Shown: positions 1 through 10,225 of the stretch, one piece after another | Numbering within the stretch: position 1 is the first letter of the stretch | Layout of the letters: every line of letters begins with the position of its first letter | Origin: Lineus longissimus | Lineage: Eukaryota > Nemertea > Pilidiophora > Heteronemertea > Lineidae | Direction of reading: 5' to 3' | Length of the DNA stretch: 64,000 nt | NCBI RefSeq assembly: GCF_910592395.1 | Contig: NC_088309.1 | Coordinates: 12,032,599-12,096,598, forward strand | Made by a program: the position numbers and the translations under genes | The notes under the pieces: model-generated | Seen by the model: the letters and a program-made list of their open reading frames with translations, nothing else | Database searches by the model: none | Told to the model about the DNA's origin: nothing

Positions 1-1993
1 ATGTGATACAAGTACAAGGTCCTAGAAAACTCCCGGGAAAACTCGTGTCAAAAACCGTGAAAAAACAGTTTCTGGTTCGCACACGGAGTAGATAATAACA
101 AGGCGTGGTAAAGGCACGCATATTTATAGGCCTATTCAATAATGTATGATATGACATTGGCCAAAGCCTAGATTGTCTGATCCGGTTGATATGATGACCT
201 AATGACCGGATAAACGAAAGATCGACTGCGTGCCACTCTTTCCCTCTCTTTATTTTCTTATGATAAAGGAGCGAACCAGACCAGACGATCAGATCACATC
301 GCTCATGACGTCATGAATGACATGACGTATTATGTACATCGAACCGGACCATGCAGGTCTAGACCAGACCAGATCACTGTCGTGCGAGTTTACACGGCAG
401 ACCAATCTAGACCGATCCGGATCGGTCAAAGGTCACTTGTAACATGTCGCTTTCTTCTATATACATGTAGATACGCATATAGAGTATATTCGAACGCCGA
501 CACTATGCTATAGCTACTCGGCCATGACCGGGTTTTTTCACTACCCGGTAAAATGATCCGCGCCTACAATCCAGTGGCCGCATCTTGGCCCCCAAGGCTT
601 TATGTGGGTCTCGAACGCATGGGAGACCATCCTGAGATCAGGCTTTTTTTACCCCTATAATATGCCATCGAGAGGCGGAGTACATGTATATTGAAAACAA
701 CTGGTGATAGGATGATGAGAGTCGAGATGTTGTTATCTTTTTTCTGATAGTCACCAAAAGCTTTTTCAAGCCAGTTAGTGGTGAAATATTTATACAGATA
801 TTTTAAATTCCTTTTTATGGATGGGCAGACTTATTGTTTGGGGATTTCTCACTTTCCATCGAGATACACTCGTTCGTTGTGTGTTTGGTCCGGCAAGTTT
901 TGTCTTGTTCCGGCACATCTTTAAGTTTTATTCAGTTATAAAACAGAGAGCGTTTACGCTCATTCATTCGTACGTGTTTTGTACTTGTATGAAGTATAAA
1001 GTTTAACTTTATTGCCTCCGATAGCAACTCTTTTTATGGCATGTCACCGCCAAGCTATTTACATGTATATTCATTGCCTTTTGCGTCACTTGCAGCTCCT
1101 CCTACTTAATTATACTATGCATTTATTATCCTGTTCTGTCAACCCTTTATCCTTGTAACTCGTTGTATATATAACATGTGGACAGACTAATAAAGCTGAT
1201 AAAACTCGAACCTTATACCTCAATGTACCCTACTACAAGGCGTCACTGTTGTCTTTGCCCTCATTTTTGTTGTTATCAAATCTACATTGTATAGATTTTA
1301 AGTGCCAGACACACAATCTTGTGTTTTGACTGATAAATTTCATTCCATTTCCTGAACTTTCAATGCAACACTCGGCACTCAGTATAACGTGTACGAGGGG
1401 AGGAGCATGTGAATGACTCTTGTAATCGAGGACAAGATTCATACTTTTGATATATACATGTAGTTTGAAATATCGAGAAGCGGACAAATGAAAACCACTG
1501 GCGCGTGCCTCGTGGGTTGGCGGGGATGCACTGTACATCTCATCTAGGTGGCGTACATTGCATGGGCCTATAATTAAAATTATAGTAACAATACATGTAC
1601 GTAATTAGTATTCAGTACCCTTTGTGGGCTTGTGATATAGTTCGAGAGTAATAAGCAACTTGTAGTTCCATTCTGATATTATAGGGGTTACTGGGGACGA
1701 GATTGGGGATCGATGGCACGTTAGGAAATTTTTTCTCTTCCGGGTCACGTTTAGACAATTTTGTTATTTCTAGACATTCAGGACTAATCCAAGAACACTA
1801 CTTCGATGTCCAACTAATTTTGGAGCGGCAATCGTGCCCGGGTAAGGCTAATTTGATCGAGGTTATCGGGTGGATTATCGTCGAATAAGTCCGTGTCGGG
1901 AGTTTGTGTTACTCCAGCCACGCGTGTGTGCGCCATCTGAACGAGCGGGAAAGTTTTGAGCGGGAATTTCAAAGTGATCGACAGACGATCGGG
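1..1993. other. Upstream non-coding region of PIPOX
   Basis: I see no convincing coding exon here; the short open frames have no recognisable content. The stretch at 1185-1200 (GACTAATAAAGCTGATAAAA) contains a polyadenylation-like AATAAA and could be the 3' end of an older transcript or retroelement lying at about 640-1210. A CRE/SMAD-like cluster lies at 306-364. The 5' untranslated sequence of the oxidase gene must lie just before 1994; I see no TATA box at a useful distance, so the transcription start is not assigned. Confidence 0.5.
306..364. promoter_or_regulatory. CRE (TGACGTCA) plus palindromic SMAD-type element
   Basis: A perfect cAMP-response element TGACGTCA is at 306-313, followed by a second half-site (TGACGT, about 323-328). 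A perfect palindromic GTCTAGAC (the SMAD3/4 binding palindrome) is at 357-364, set among several CAGACC/CAGACCAG repeats. The motifs are seen directly; regulatory function is inference. The site is 1.6 kb from the PIPOX start codon, so it could be a distal element of that gene or of an unseen neighbour. Confidence 0.3.
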
Positions 1994-4900
1994 ATGGCAC
2001 TCTACGACTGCGTGGTTGTTGGCGCTGGCATCATGGGCAGTTGTACGGCCTATCATCTTGCTAAGGAGGGAAAGAAGACTCTGTTACTTGAGCAGGTTAG
2101 TATTTAAAACCAGGGGATTCTGGATTGTTGGAGGAACCAAGTTGAAGTTAAAATTTAGCAAAAATTGTAAATTGCAATAAAAATGTTTGGCATTGTTGGA
2201 GAACAGTAAAAAACAAACAGGAGGTATTCAATTGTAGTAAAAGCGTTATTTTTCAGTCAATTTGTAAAATTAGAAAAGCTTCTTGATATTATATAAGTAA
2301 ACAACTGTAGGCCGCTGTCTAGTGCTCAAAGGTAAGGCCTGAATCAAAATGCTGCATATAGCACTGGTCATCCTGGTACAAGTTGTTTTCAATATACTGT
2401 ACTCCGCATCTCGATATTTCAAAAACATCGGAGTAAAAAAGCCTGGTCCCAGGAAGACCACTGGGGGAAATCTCCTGGGGCTGCTGGTACCAGTGAGCTC
2501 CATTGGATGAACTAGTTAATATTGAGCACATTACCAATCTCAATTACTTCCATTGGATATTAATGTGTTCCTCTTGTAACCACTGGATTGTCAGTTTATT
2601 TCCACTGGTAATTGCCACAAATCCAATTTCAAACCACTGGCAGATTTTGGGAATGTTTCCACCTCTGAAATAGGGGCCTACTTATCCTATTGTCAACATT
2701 GTTTTTCATTTCAGTTTTTCTTGCCTCACTCACGAGGGGGTTCCAGTGGGCAATCAAGAATTATACGCAAAGCATATAGCAAGCACTATTATGGTGACAT
2801 GGTGGCTGGCTCTTATGAAATGTGGAAAGAATTTGAAAAGGAGAGTGGAGAGAAGTTACAGTAGTAAGTATTTATAAACTGTCATTAGCAATCACCTCTA
2901 TGAAGTGCAACTGTTATTAGCAGTCACTTCTATGAAATGCATCAGTCATTTGCTGTCACTTCTATGAAATGCTACTCATTGGCAGTCACTTCTATGAAAT
3001 GCAAGTTATTAGTACCAGTCACTTCTGTGAAATGCAACTCATTGGCAGTCACATCTATGAAATGCAACTCATTGGCAGACACTTCTATAAAATGCAGCTG
3101 ATCTGCAGTCACTTCTATGAAATGCAACTCATTGGCAGTCACTTTCATGAAATGTAACTCATTGGCAGTCACTTCTATGAAATGCAAGTTATTAGTACCA
3201 GTCACTTCTATGAAATGCAACTCATTGGCAGTCACATCTATGAAATGCAGCTCATTAGCAGTCACTTCTATGAAATTCAACTCATTGGCAGTAACTTCTA
3301 TGAAATGCACTGATTGGCAGTCACTTCTATGAAATGCAACTCATTGGCAGTCACTTCTATGAAATGCAGCTCATTAGCAGTCACTTCTATGAAATTCAAC
3401 TCATTGGCAGTCACTTCTATGAAATGCAACTGATTGGCAGTCACTTCTATGAAATGCAACTCATTGGCAGTCACTTCTATGAAATGCAACTCATTAGCAG
3501 TCACTTTAGAATTGCATCTCATTTGCAGTCACTTCTATGAAATGCAGCTCATTGGCAGTCACTTCTATGAAATGCAACTCATTGGCAGTCACTTTAGAAT
3601 TGCATCTCATTTGCAGTCACTTGTATGAAATGTGCAACACTTGATGAAAATTGAAGAAGCGAAATTAAATGATGTTGAAAAACTGATCATGGCCCCTGCT
3701 GAGTGCATCTGCATAACCCCCTTTACAAAGAAAGGGAACAAAAGTGCAATCGGATGTATTTAAGCAATAAAAGCCGAAAAGGGTCTACCATTTCAGTCCA
3801 GAAAGCACAGGTACATATATTGTTTCCTTATTCTTCATACATGTATTCAACTTTTCTTTTTGCAGATGAAGTGGAATATGCCACCAACTTATATTGAAAC
3901 ATTCTGTATACTTGCTGTGCCCCCCCCCCCCCTCCCCCACCACCCACCACCCCAGCATTCTGAGCAAAGATTATGCATATTATACACAAATTGGTTCTCC
4001 TGGGTCTCACTCTGTTCCAGTGACACTGGGTTCCTTGTCATCGGACTGGATGGGACGAGTTCTCCTAGTGGTGAAGAGTTAAAGAATATGCGAGCGACGC
4101 TACAGAGGTTCAACATCCCTCACGATGAGCTCAGCAATGATCAAATTAAAGAAAGATATCCGACTCTGAACTACCCAAGCAGTTATAGGGCTGTCCTTGA
4201 TAAAGCGGCTGGTGTACTGGTTGCTGAGAAATGTGTAAATGTTGTTCAGGTAAGAGATGGTTCTTTTGAAAATCAATATATGTGACTCGCTCTACCAAAT
4301 CTAGGCGCTTGTCGCATCTGAACTCGACAGGTTGATACGGACTTGTTGTTCATTTCCCTATTGTAGACCTTTTGTGAAATCTATTACAAACTGATTTGGT
4401 CACATTTCACAAAAGGTCTACAATAGGGAAATGAACAACAAGTCCGTATCAACCTGTCAAGTTCAGATGCGACAAGCGCCTAGTTTTGGTGGAGCGGGTC
4501 ACATATATGTATCACAACTGCGACCCAGTGGTGTTTCCAGTTTCCTGTGGTCATGTACTACAGAAGGGTTTCATATACTGTAGTAGTACAGTAGAACTTC
4601 TCTATTAAGGACACCCTCGGGACTGACATGTGCTGTCTTTAATAAAGAGGTGTCCTGTTTAGAGAGGTAAAATTGAATGGAAACAACCAATTTGGGACCA
4701 AACCTAGAGTCCTTAGTAGAGAGGTTGTCATTAATAGAGGGCTCTAGGAAAATTCGTCCCCGGAAAACTCATCCCCGGAAAATTAGAATTTGCAGGGACA
4801 GTTTTCCGGTGACGAATTATCCGGGGACGAATTTTCCTGTAACCTTAAAGGAGAGGTTCTGCTAAGGGAGGTTCCACTGTATAAAATATTGTGGTGTTTC

Positions 4901-7580
4901 AACTGTAACTAGTAGTGATATTTCTTTGGTAGCCTGTGATGTTTTATTTGTAACTAGTAGTGTCCCAGTCGCAGCCAGTGGGAATCGAGTGAATCCACTG
5001 GTGTCCCAGCAGTGTCAAAAGAAGTCCCTGTGTTATCTAGTTATCCAGGTGTAAACAGAGGCATTATCTAGTTATCCAGGTGTAAACAAAGGCATTGCAG
5101 TAGCTCCCAGTGGTGTTCCAGGTAGCCAGTGGTGATCCAGTGGTAATTATTCTGAGTAGTGTCTCGAGATAATGCCTGGCTGGCACTTATGGCAATTATG
5201 GGGATCCCGTGCAGGAGGCCCTTCAGATATTCATCTTACACATAATATGGTTTAAAACAATCATAAATATAGGATCAGCTACATATATTTTTTCCTTAAT
5301 CTTTTTTTGTAGAACCTGGCAAAAAGGTTCGGTTGTGAGATTCGAGATGGAACAAAAGTAACAGAGGTTATTCCTGGTGATGATGTCACAACAGTCCAGA
5401 CATCCAATGGCAATTTTAAGGCAAAATCTGTGGTACTAGCAGCAGGTGCATGGACAGAAAAAATAATCAACACATTGGGAATTGTATTACCTGTTGTGGT
5501 GAGTAGCCCTGTAGGTTCGTAATTCCTTAGTGTACTGTAAGTCAGGAAATATTTGCAGATATCATTATCCCCGGTTTTGTCAAATGTGTCAGCCGAGTGC
5601 CAGGTCCATGGGTCTCATATTATTACCAACAGTTTCTGACAATTTAAGGCGATATCTGATTACAACTTCATGTTCTTGGTTCTTGTTAGCTTTAAGCTTC
5701 TTAGCTTCAAGTTTTTGGTAACAGAATCGTAAGATCAATTTTAGCATATTCTTTCAGCCTCAAAGAGCAACTGTGATGTACTGGAAATCGAAGGATCCTC
5801 AACAGCATTTGGCGAAAGATGGTTATCCGAGCATTTCTTGTAGGATTGAGGATGGCCGTGGCTTCTTCTATCTGATACCATCTTTAGAATACCCGGGTTA
5901 TTGTAAGGTATGTTTCGGCACTACCAACCGTTCCAAACTTGTTTGCTCTTCCTTCATTGATGCCAATACTCTGCCCCCAAATGCACAATTGCATAAAAAT
6001 ATGTACACTCCAGATGCAGTGGAATCAGCCTCGTTCTCCTAACATGGAGGAAGTGAAATCTGGATGATTGGCTGCCTTGGTAGTCTAACCAGGCTATTGT
6101 AGTCAATGCTATTTCCAGCTTTGAAGATATTTTTTTCAAGACTAACAGGGCTTATCTCGAGTACTGACACTATCGAATTGTGTGTTACTTTCACTTCAGG
6201 CATCATTCCATGACTACCGAAGAAATTCTCCAGATTACTGCGATCCAGACAGTCGTAATCTAGCCTCGGATGCTGCATTTATAAATGATGTGGCAACTTA
6301 CATCAGAAGATATATGCCAGGACTGGAGGACAAGCCATCCATCACTGAATACTGCATGTATACGGTGAGCACAATTTTAGACTGAAAAAGTCCATTTGAA
6401 ATATTTCTTTCCCAGTGACACCACTGACACATTGATGCTATCAAAGCCTTTTACAATTCTTTTACACCAAGAATAAATAAAGACTTCTTGATAGCACTTA
6501 TAAGGATCCTTAATTCCTGCCACAGAGCCTCCAAATTATTTTACCTATGCATATATTCCTACTTAATATTTGATAAATCAAGAAAGAAAATCCTTTATCT
6601 AAAATTCTTTATTTTGCAGGAATCTCCAGACAGAGATTATGTCTTGGATGCTCACCCAAAGCACAAGAACATCTTCATTGCCACAGGCTTCTCAGGTAAA
6701 GGGTTGTGCGAATTCCCGAAAAGGGACTCCTTTCCCCAGTTTAATTGATGACCATCCAGCAATATATCATTCTATCTGCACGGATCCTTGGCTGGGAAAA
6801 TTAAGAGTGCAGACATCCTTGATCAGCTGTGTTAAAAATTGACATTTGAATTTCAGAACTTAAAATGAATTATTTTCTGAAATTGAGCATTGATTTTAGA
6901 CGCTTGCTAGAGGTACGGGAGTCCTTTTGCGTATCTCTGGCTTATTCGTACGGCATTTCTTCCGTACCGTTTAGTGCTATCAGTATATATGGAACTATAA
7001 CTTGCAACTTATATTTTTGAATACCTGTACCTGCATGCGCAAAATAACTCCCATAACTTTAGCATTCTGACCTAGGGATACCTGTCCCGTACCTCTAGAA
7101 AGTGCGTTGATTTGAATCAGCTGAGATTCTTCTTCTGCCTTCATAGTTTTTGAGATGATAGCCCACATTCGGTTACCATGTTTGCTGTCCAAGTGAGTTC
7201 TGCCAACTGCGAGCCCCAGAGCTTTGTGGTTACAGGGTTGGGTTGTGTGCTGTGACCTGTTTTACTCTCCAGTCTTCATTAGGGACCAGGTCTGAAGCGT
7301 AAGAGCTGGTGTCTGGTCTCCAGCTCCTCATTCACATCGACCAATCTCCCAAATATCTTTATAATTCTGTCTTTGATACCGCACATATAGTCTTCAGACA
7401 TGGTGGATCATCCAGATGACTTCTAGGAAACCAAGCTTTCTCTTTTCAGGTCATGGTTTCAAGCTTGGCCCAGCTGTTGGAAAAGTTTTGGCTGAGATGG
7501 CGACTGGATGTCAACCAAGTTATGATATCTCGCATTTCAAAATAGGAAGGTTTTTAAACAAGGCAAAAGCCAGATTATGA
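1994..7580 (+). CDS. PIPOX: Peroxisomal sarcosine oxidase / L-pipecolate oxidase, complete, 8 exons
   Basis: Predicted FAD-dependent amine oxidase of peroxisomes that oxidises sarcosine and L-pipecolate, releasing hydrogen peroxide. Coding exons: 1994-2095, 2715-2863, 4021-4249, 5313-5498, 5758-5907, 6200-6364, 6620-6695, 7450-7580. All introns are GT/AG and phases join without a break, giving 395 residues (human PIPOX is 390). The N-terminus has the Rossmann dinucleotide motif GAGIMG (residues 10-15). Cys324 in the context EYCMYT aligns with the cysteine that binds FAD covalently in this family. Lys272 at the end of exon 5 matches the active-site lysine of monomeric sarcosine oxidases. The C-terminus is ARL, a type 1 peroxisomal targeting signal (human ends AHL). 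The ATG at 1994 starts directly before the Rossmann strand, as in relatives. Candidate poly(A) signals are at 8181 and about 8972. Family membership is firm; substrate preference is inferred. Confidence 0.95.
2886..3630. repeat. 30-bp minisatellite in PIPOX intron 2
   Basis: About 24-25 tandem copies of a 30-bp unit (core TCACTTCTATGAAATGCAAC followed by TCATTGGCAG) begin only about 20 bp after the exon 2 donor site (2864). Because 30 is divisible by three, the array is open in several frames on both strands and yields meaningless decapeptide repeats. A higher-order layer is visible: a four-unit block of about 118 bp starting near 3247 recurs near 3365, a variant with TTATTAGTACCAG recurs 183 bp apart (about 3005 and 3188), and an 88-bp block with TTTAGAATTGCATC recurs near 3505 and 3593. 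Confidence 0.95.
3920..3954 (+). repeat. Poly-C / C-rich tract in PIPOX intron 2
   Basis: A run of 13 C is followed by C-rich sequence with A interruptions, ending about 65 bp before the exon 3 acceptor at 4020. It may act as part of an extended pyrimidine-rich region and is a likely site of length variation and sequencing error. Confidence 0.9.
4282..4502. mobile_element. Near-perfect 221-bp palindromic (foldback) element
   Basis: Two 99-bp arms (4282-4380 and 4404-4502) are reverse complements with only a handful of mismatches near the outer ends; the loop is 23 bp. Ends are GTGAC...GTCAC and the flanks are ATATAT on both sides, which could be a target duplication or part of the palindrome. 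There is no coding capacity. It sits in PIPOX intron 3. A diverged single arm is found at 48189-48288, so this is a dispersed family and not a local inversion. The transposon superfamily is not identified. Confidence 0.85.
4587..4881. mobile_element. MITE with TACAGTAGAACYTC ends, interrupted by a nested insertion
   Basis: Terminal inverted repeats start TACAGTAGAAC and end GTTCCACTGTA. The body has a second inverted pair built on AGGACACC/GGTGTCC motifs. Related copies in this window lie at 31369-31575, 36672-36859 and 44278-44457, each about 180-210 bp. This copy is longer because it contains a separate palindrome at 4746-4838. The element is non-autonomous with no coding capacity; the transposase family is not assigned. 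Confidence 0.8.
4746..4838. mobile_element. 93-bp palindromic element nested inside a MITE
   Basis: The ends are an exact 18-bp inverted repeat, AGGAAAATTCGTCCCCGG at 4746-4763 and its complement at 4821-4838. The interior repeats the CCCCGGAAAA theme. It interrupts the copy at 4587-4881, so it is younger than that insertion. Similar but degraded phrases (TATTCGTCCCTG, CAATTCATCCCC) occur at about 32120-32275. Confidence 0.75.
5032..5095. repeat. Two-copy ~31-bp tandem duplication in PIPOX intron 3
   Basis: The phrase TTATCTAGTTATCCAGGTGT and its following bases is present twice head to tail with one or two differences. The surrounding 4900-5160 and also intron 1 (2450-2650) are rich in scattered CCACTGG/CCAGTGG words, which look like the remains of an older degenerate repeat. 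Confidence 0.75.
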
Positions 7581-8904
7581 GATTGGTCACATGAAAGTTG
7601 GAGGCTTCATCCAATGAATTTTAACTCAACTGATAACGGAAGCATGCTCAAGAGAGAACCTGACATCTGTCAGCGAATCCAGGAAAAAAATATATGCATG
7701 TAATGTATAAGATCAGCTATAGACTGAGCGCCCTTTGGATGTAATCAGCAATACAATGTTTATTTCCTTCTCTTTTAAGAGAAAATATTGAATTTTAGTT
7801 TTTGATACCTGTCGGTGCTGTTACAGAAGTTACACTCAGGAGCTCAAGTTCTTCTGCAAAGATGCTATTTTTACTGAATATTTATTATTTGATTTCTGGT
7901 TATAAGTAACATTTTAGAAATTAATTCCAAATGATACTTGATCTTTTATCATTGAAAAAGTGTATCATGATAATGTTGGGCCAGCATTTGTGATTATTAC
8001 TGATTTCTTGTGAAAGTATAGCCAGAAGGCATTTGTAGAACAGGTTTGTACACTTTCTAATTCACAGGGACTCATTACTCGTGCTGAACATCATTATCTC
8101 GAGACTCTTCTCCTAAGTGGATGTGTTTTATACAGTATGGACATAGAATAATGCAATTTGAAGTATGTTATGGGCCTACCAATAAAAATGCAATGCCTGT
8201 TCATTCAGTGTTAGTTTCCATTCCTGAAGCCTATCCGCAACCAAAGCTGAATTGTGCTGCGCCCTTCTATGTTGCATTCCTGAGTTATCTCGAGATGAAG
8301 GGTATAGGCCTACATCTTTACCTTCTGGCAGCTTTGCAATTCAACTCCTATAAAAGCTTTTGATTGTAGCTGGACTGGTCATGGTATAGATTTTGATGAA
8401 ACTAATCACTACCCCCCCCTTCCTATAAACTCCCGCAGTTGGATATCAAGCAAAACATAATCACAACCAAGCTTTGAAGACAACATCATTTCACCGCAGC
8501 TCATGCAAATAGTTAAAGATGTTTAAGTCCACCAACTGTGATTGAATGGCCAAGTTGTTATTGCATGATGCTGATGATAAACAATCACTATTTCAAGGCC
8601 CTATGTATATCCACCAAAGTGATCCTCAAACAACCAAGTCTAAAAGCCATCTTCTGTGTTGAATTCCATGGCAGTTCCCAGCATAACATAATGTGAGCAT
8701 TCTTTCATCTTTTCTGACACTCACCAATTTGCAGTCCAGGTGGGTTTTTCATTTAAGACAATGTCACAAGCTACAGCAGACATCACGAAAAGACCACTGC
8801 TGAAGACAATTTCGGTCGGAACTGCCCGGACTGAAAAACTAGACTTATCTAGTTTATTTTCAACGACGACGTTAAACAGTGGCGCTGTTTGGTGATCAAT
8901 AATA
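7581..8904. other. PIPOX 3' untranslated and intergenic sequence
   Basis: The stop codon of the oxidase is at 7578-7580. AATAAA hexamers in the sense direction occur at 8181-8186 and near 8972; either could end the transcript. I see no other gene, and the 80-residue open frame at 8121-8363 has no recognisable features. Confidence 0.5.
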
Positions 8905-9960
8905 AGCCCCCCTTTAGGAGGGGCTCTTAAGATACACGTGTGTGCGGGAGTAGATAATGTAAAAGAATGATGAGAAATAAAGAGAGTAACTATTGATTGT
9001 ATATCCTACAAACAATTTTTTTTGGTATTTTTCTGAATTAACTCCGTTGAGTTTACCGATTTCTCCGCGATCTTCCGGTGGTGGTTGCTATCCCATTGCT
9101 TGAAATTAATTTAAATTAATTTAAATCTTCATGGGAATTCGCTACATCATATGCCTAAGAAATTGGCCAATTATATTAATATTTTTATCAGAGAAATATC
9201 CGTCCTAAATAATGACAGAAAAGGGTGGTTTATTTCAATTTTGTGTCGACATGATCGAGGTCACGTGACATAAAAACAAAACAATCGCGCACACCCGTCC
9301 AAAAAAGGCACTTTAAGAAAAACAAATACGTTTTTCCAGCTTAAAACCACACTGACGACTAAGTTATATTGGTCTACTGCCCAAATCTGAAGTATCAAAT
9401 TGAATGACAAACTAGAACTAGCTCTATTTAGCTATAGTTGCGTGAAAAATTCGGGTGAGCGACGTACATTCTGTACCCTAGCGGCCAATAATTAAACTAC
9501 TTTCAGCCGTCTGCTCCGGTCTCGTTAGGGAGTTTTTCCCAAATGTACGCGATGATGACGTGCCCCATTAACAGGACGTAACATCTATTTTAAAATGCGT
9601 TTCGAAAGTGAATGCATGAGGACAACCCATTTGTGTCGTATATCACTGGAAACGCCCGATTCCCGTGAATAAGGTCAATCACAATGTATTACATTACCAA
9701 AACAAAAATGTGTCGGAAGGAACTATATGGATGGTCCCATCGCACCCCCCCTCCAGCAGTATGACACAGAAGGGCTAGTTGACTGTCCACCGGGGGGGGG
9801 TTGGGGGGAGCTTCCCCCCAACGCACTGGTAAAAACCTATGTCGACGGAGGGGGGTTTGGGGGGTGTCCCCCCATTGTAACAGCTGTAGTTGTTAGAGCT
9901 TGCACTTAACATATGCTCGTAGGGGGGTTCGGGGGAGCTCCCCCGACCTAAAGGGGGGCT
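8905..9960. mobile_element. Putative 1.06-kb non-autonomous DNA transposon with G/C-run termini
   Basis: The exact 14-bp sequence AGCCCCCCTTTAGG at 8905-8918 is repeated inverted at 9947-9960. Each end also forms a local hairpin (AGCCCC...GGGGCT on the left, GGGGGAGCTCCCCC on the right). The right subterminal region holds three G-run hairpins (9791-9945). There is no transposase-like coding sequence. I could not find a clear target site duplication, so the exact ends and superfamily remain open. Confidence 0.6.
9791..9945. repeat. Three G-run hairpin modules with G-quadruplex potential
   Basis: Three blocks start near 9792, 9848 and 9921. Each reads as a run of 6-9 G, a short T-rich spacer, a run of 5-6 G, a 3-4 base turn (AGCT or TGT) and a run of 5-6 C. 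Each can form a G/C hairpin, and the G-runs could alternatively build quadruplexes. They lie next to the right end of the 8905-9960 element and may be its subterminal repeats. Confidence 0.8.
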
Positions 9961-10225
9961 CACAAAGTTCTTGACTTTACATATTATGACACTATGGTTT
10001 CAATAGCCAGTGGGCCACACGGTCGCCACTTTGTACCCCTAAACTAGTTCTCCAGGCGCCGGCCGTTTCCATAGATATGCATGGGTTTATCGTGTTCAAA
10101 AAACTTTTTAATTTAACGCCATGATCTTATTTTCCATGTACAGAGGATGCTTTGGCGATTTTTCGAGGCCATCTTCTGTGAGCTTAGGACTGGTTCACTA
10201 CCCGAATTTGGCGGTCATACGGTAC

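Noticed and set aside
508-652. 5S rRNA-like sequence (CATGGGAGACC near the end, then a T-run)
   Set aside because: Only the box C-like word and the terminal T-run resemble 5S; the rest cannot be aligned convincingly and the length is wrong.
2969-3628. Several open frames of 60-112 codons on both strands with decapeptide repeats such as [10 protein letters not shown]
   Set aside because: They are the automatic product of a 30-bp (multiple of three) minisatellite inside an intron; both strands are open equally and there is no start context or flanking coding sequence.
9727-9963. Gly/Pro-rich coding frame across the G-run region, or bacterial contamination
   Set aside because: The frame exists only because G- and C-runs lack stops; the region lies between inverted termini of a repeat element and is flanked by ordinary AT-rich eukaryotic DNA.
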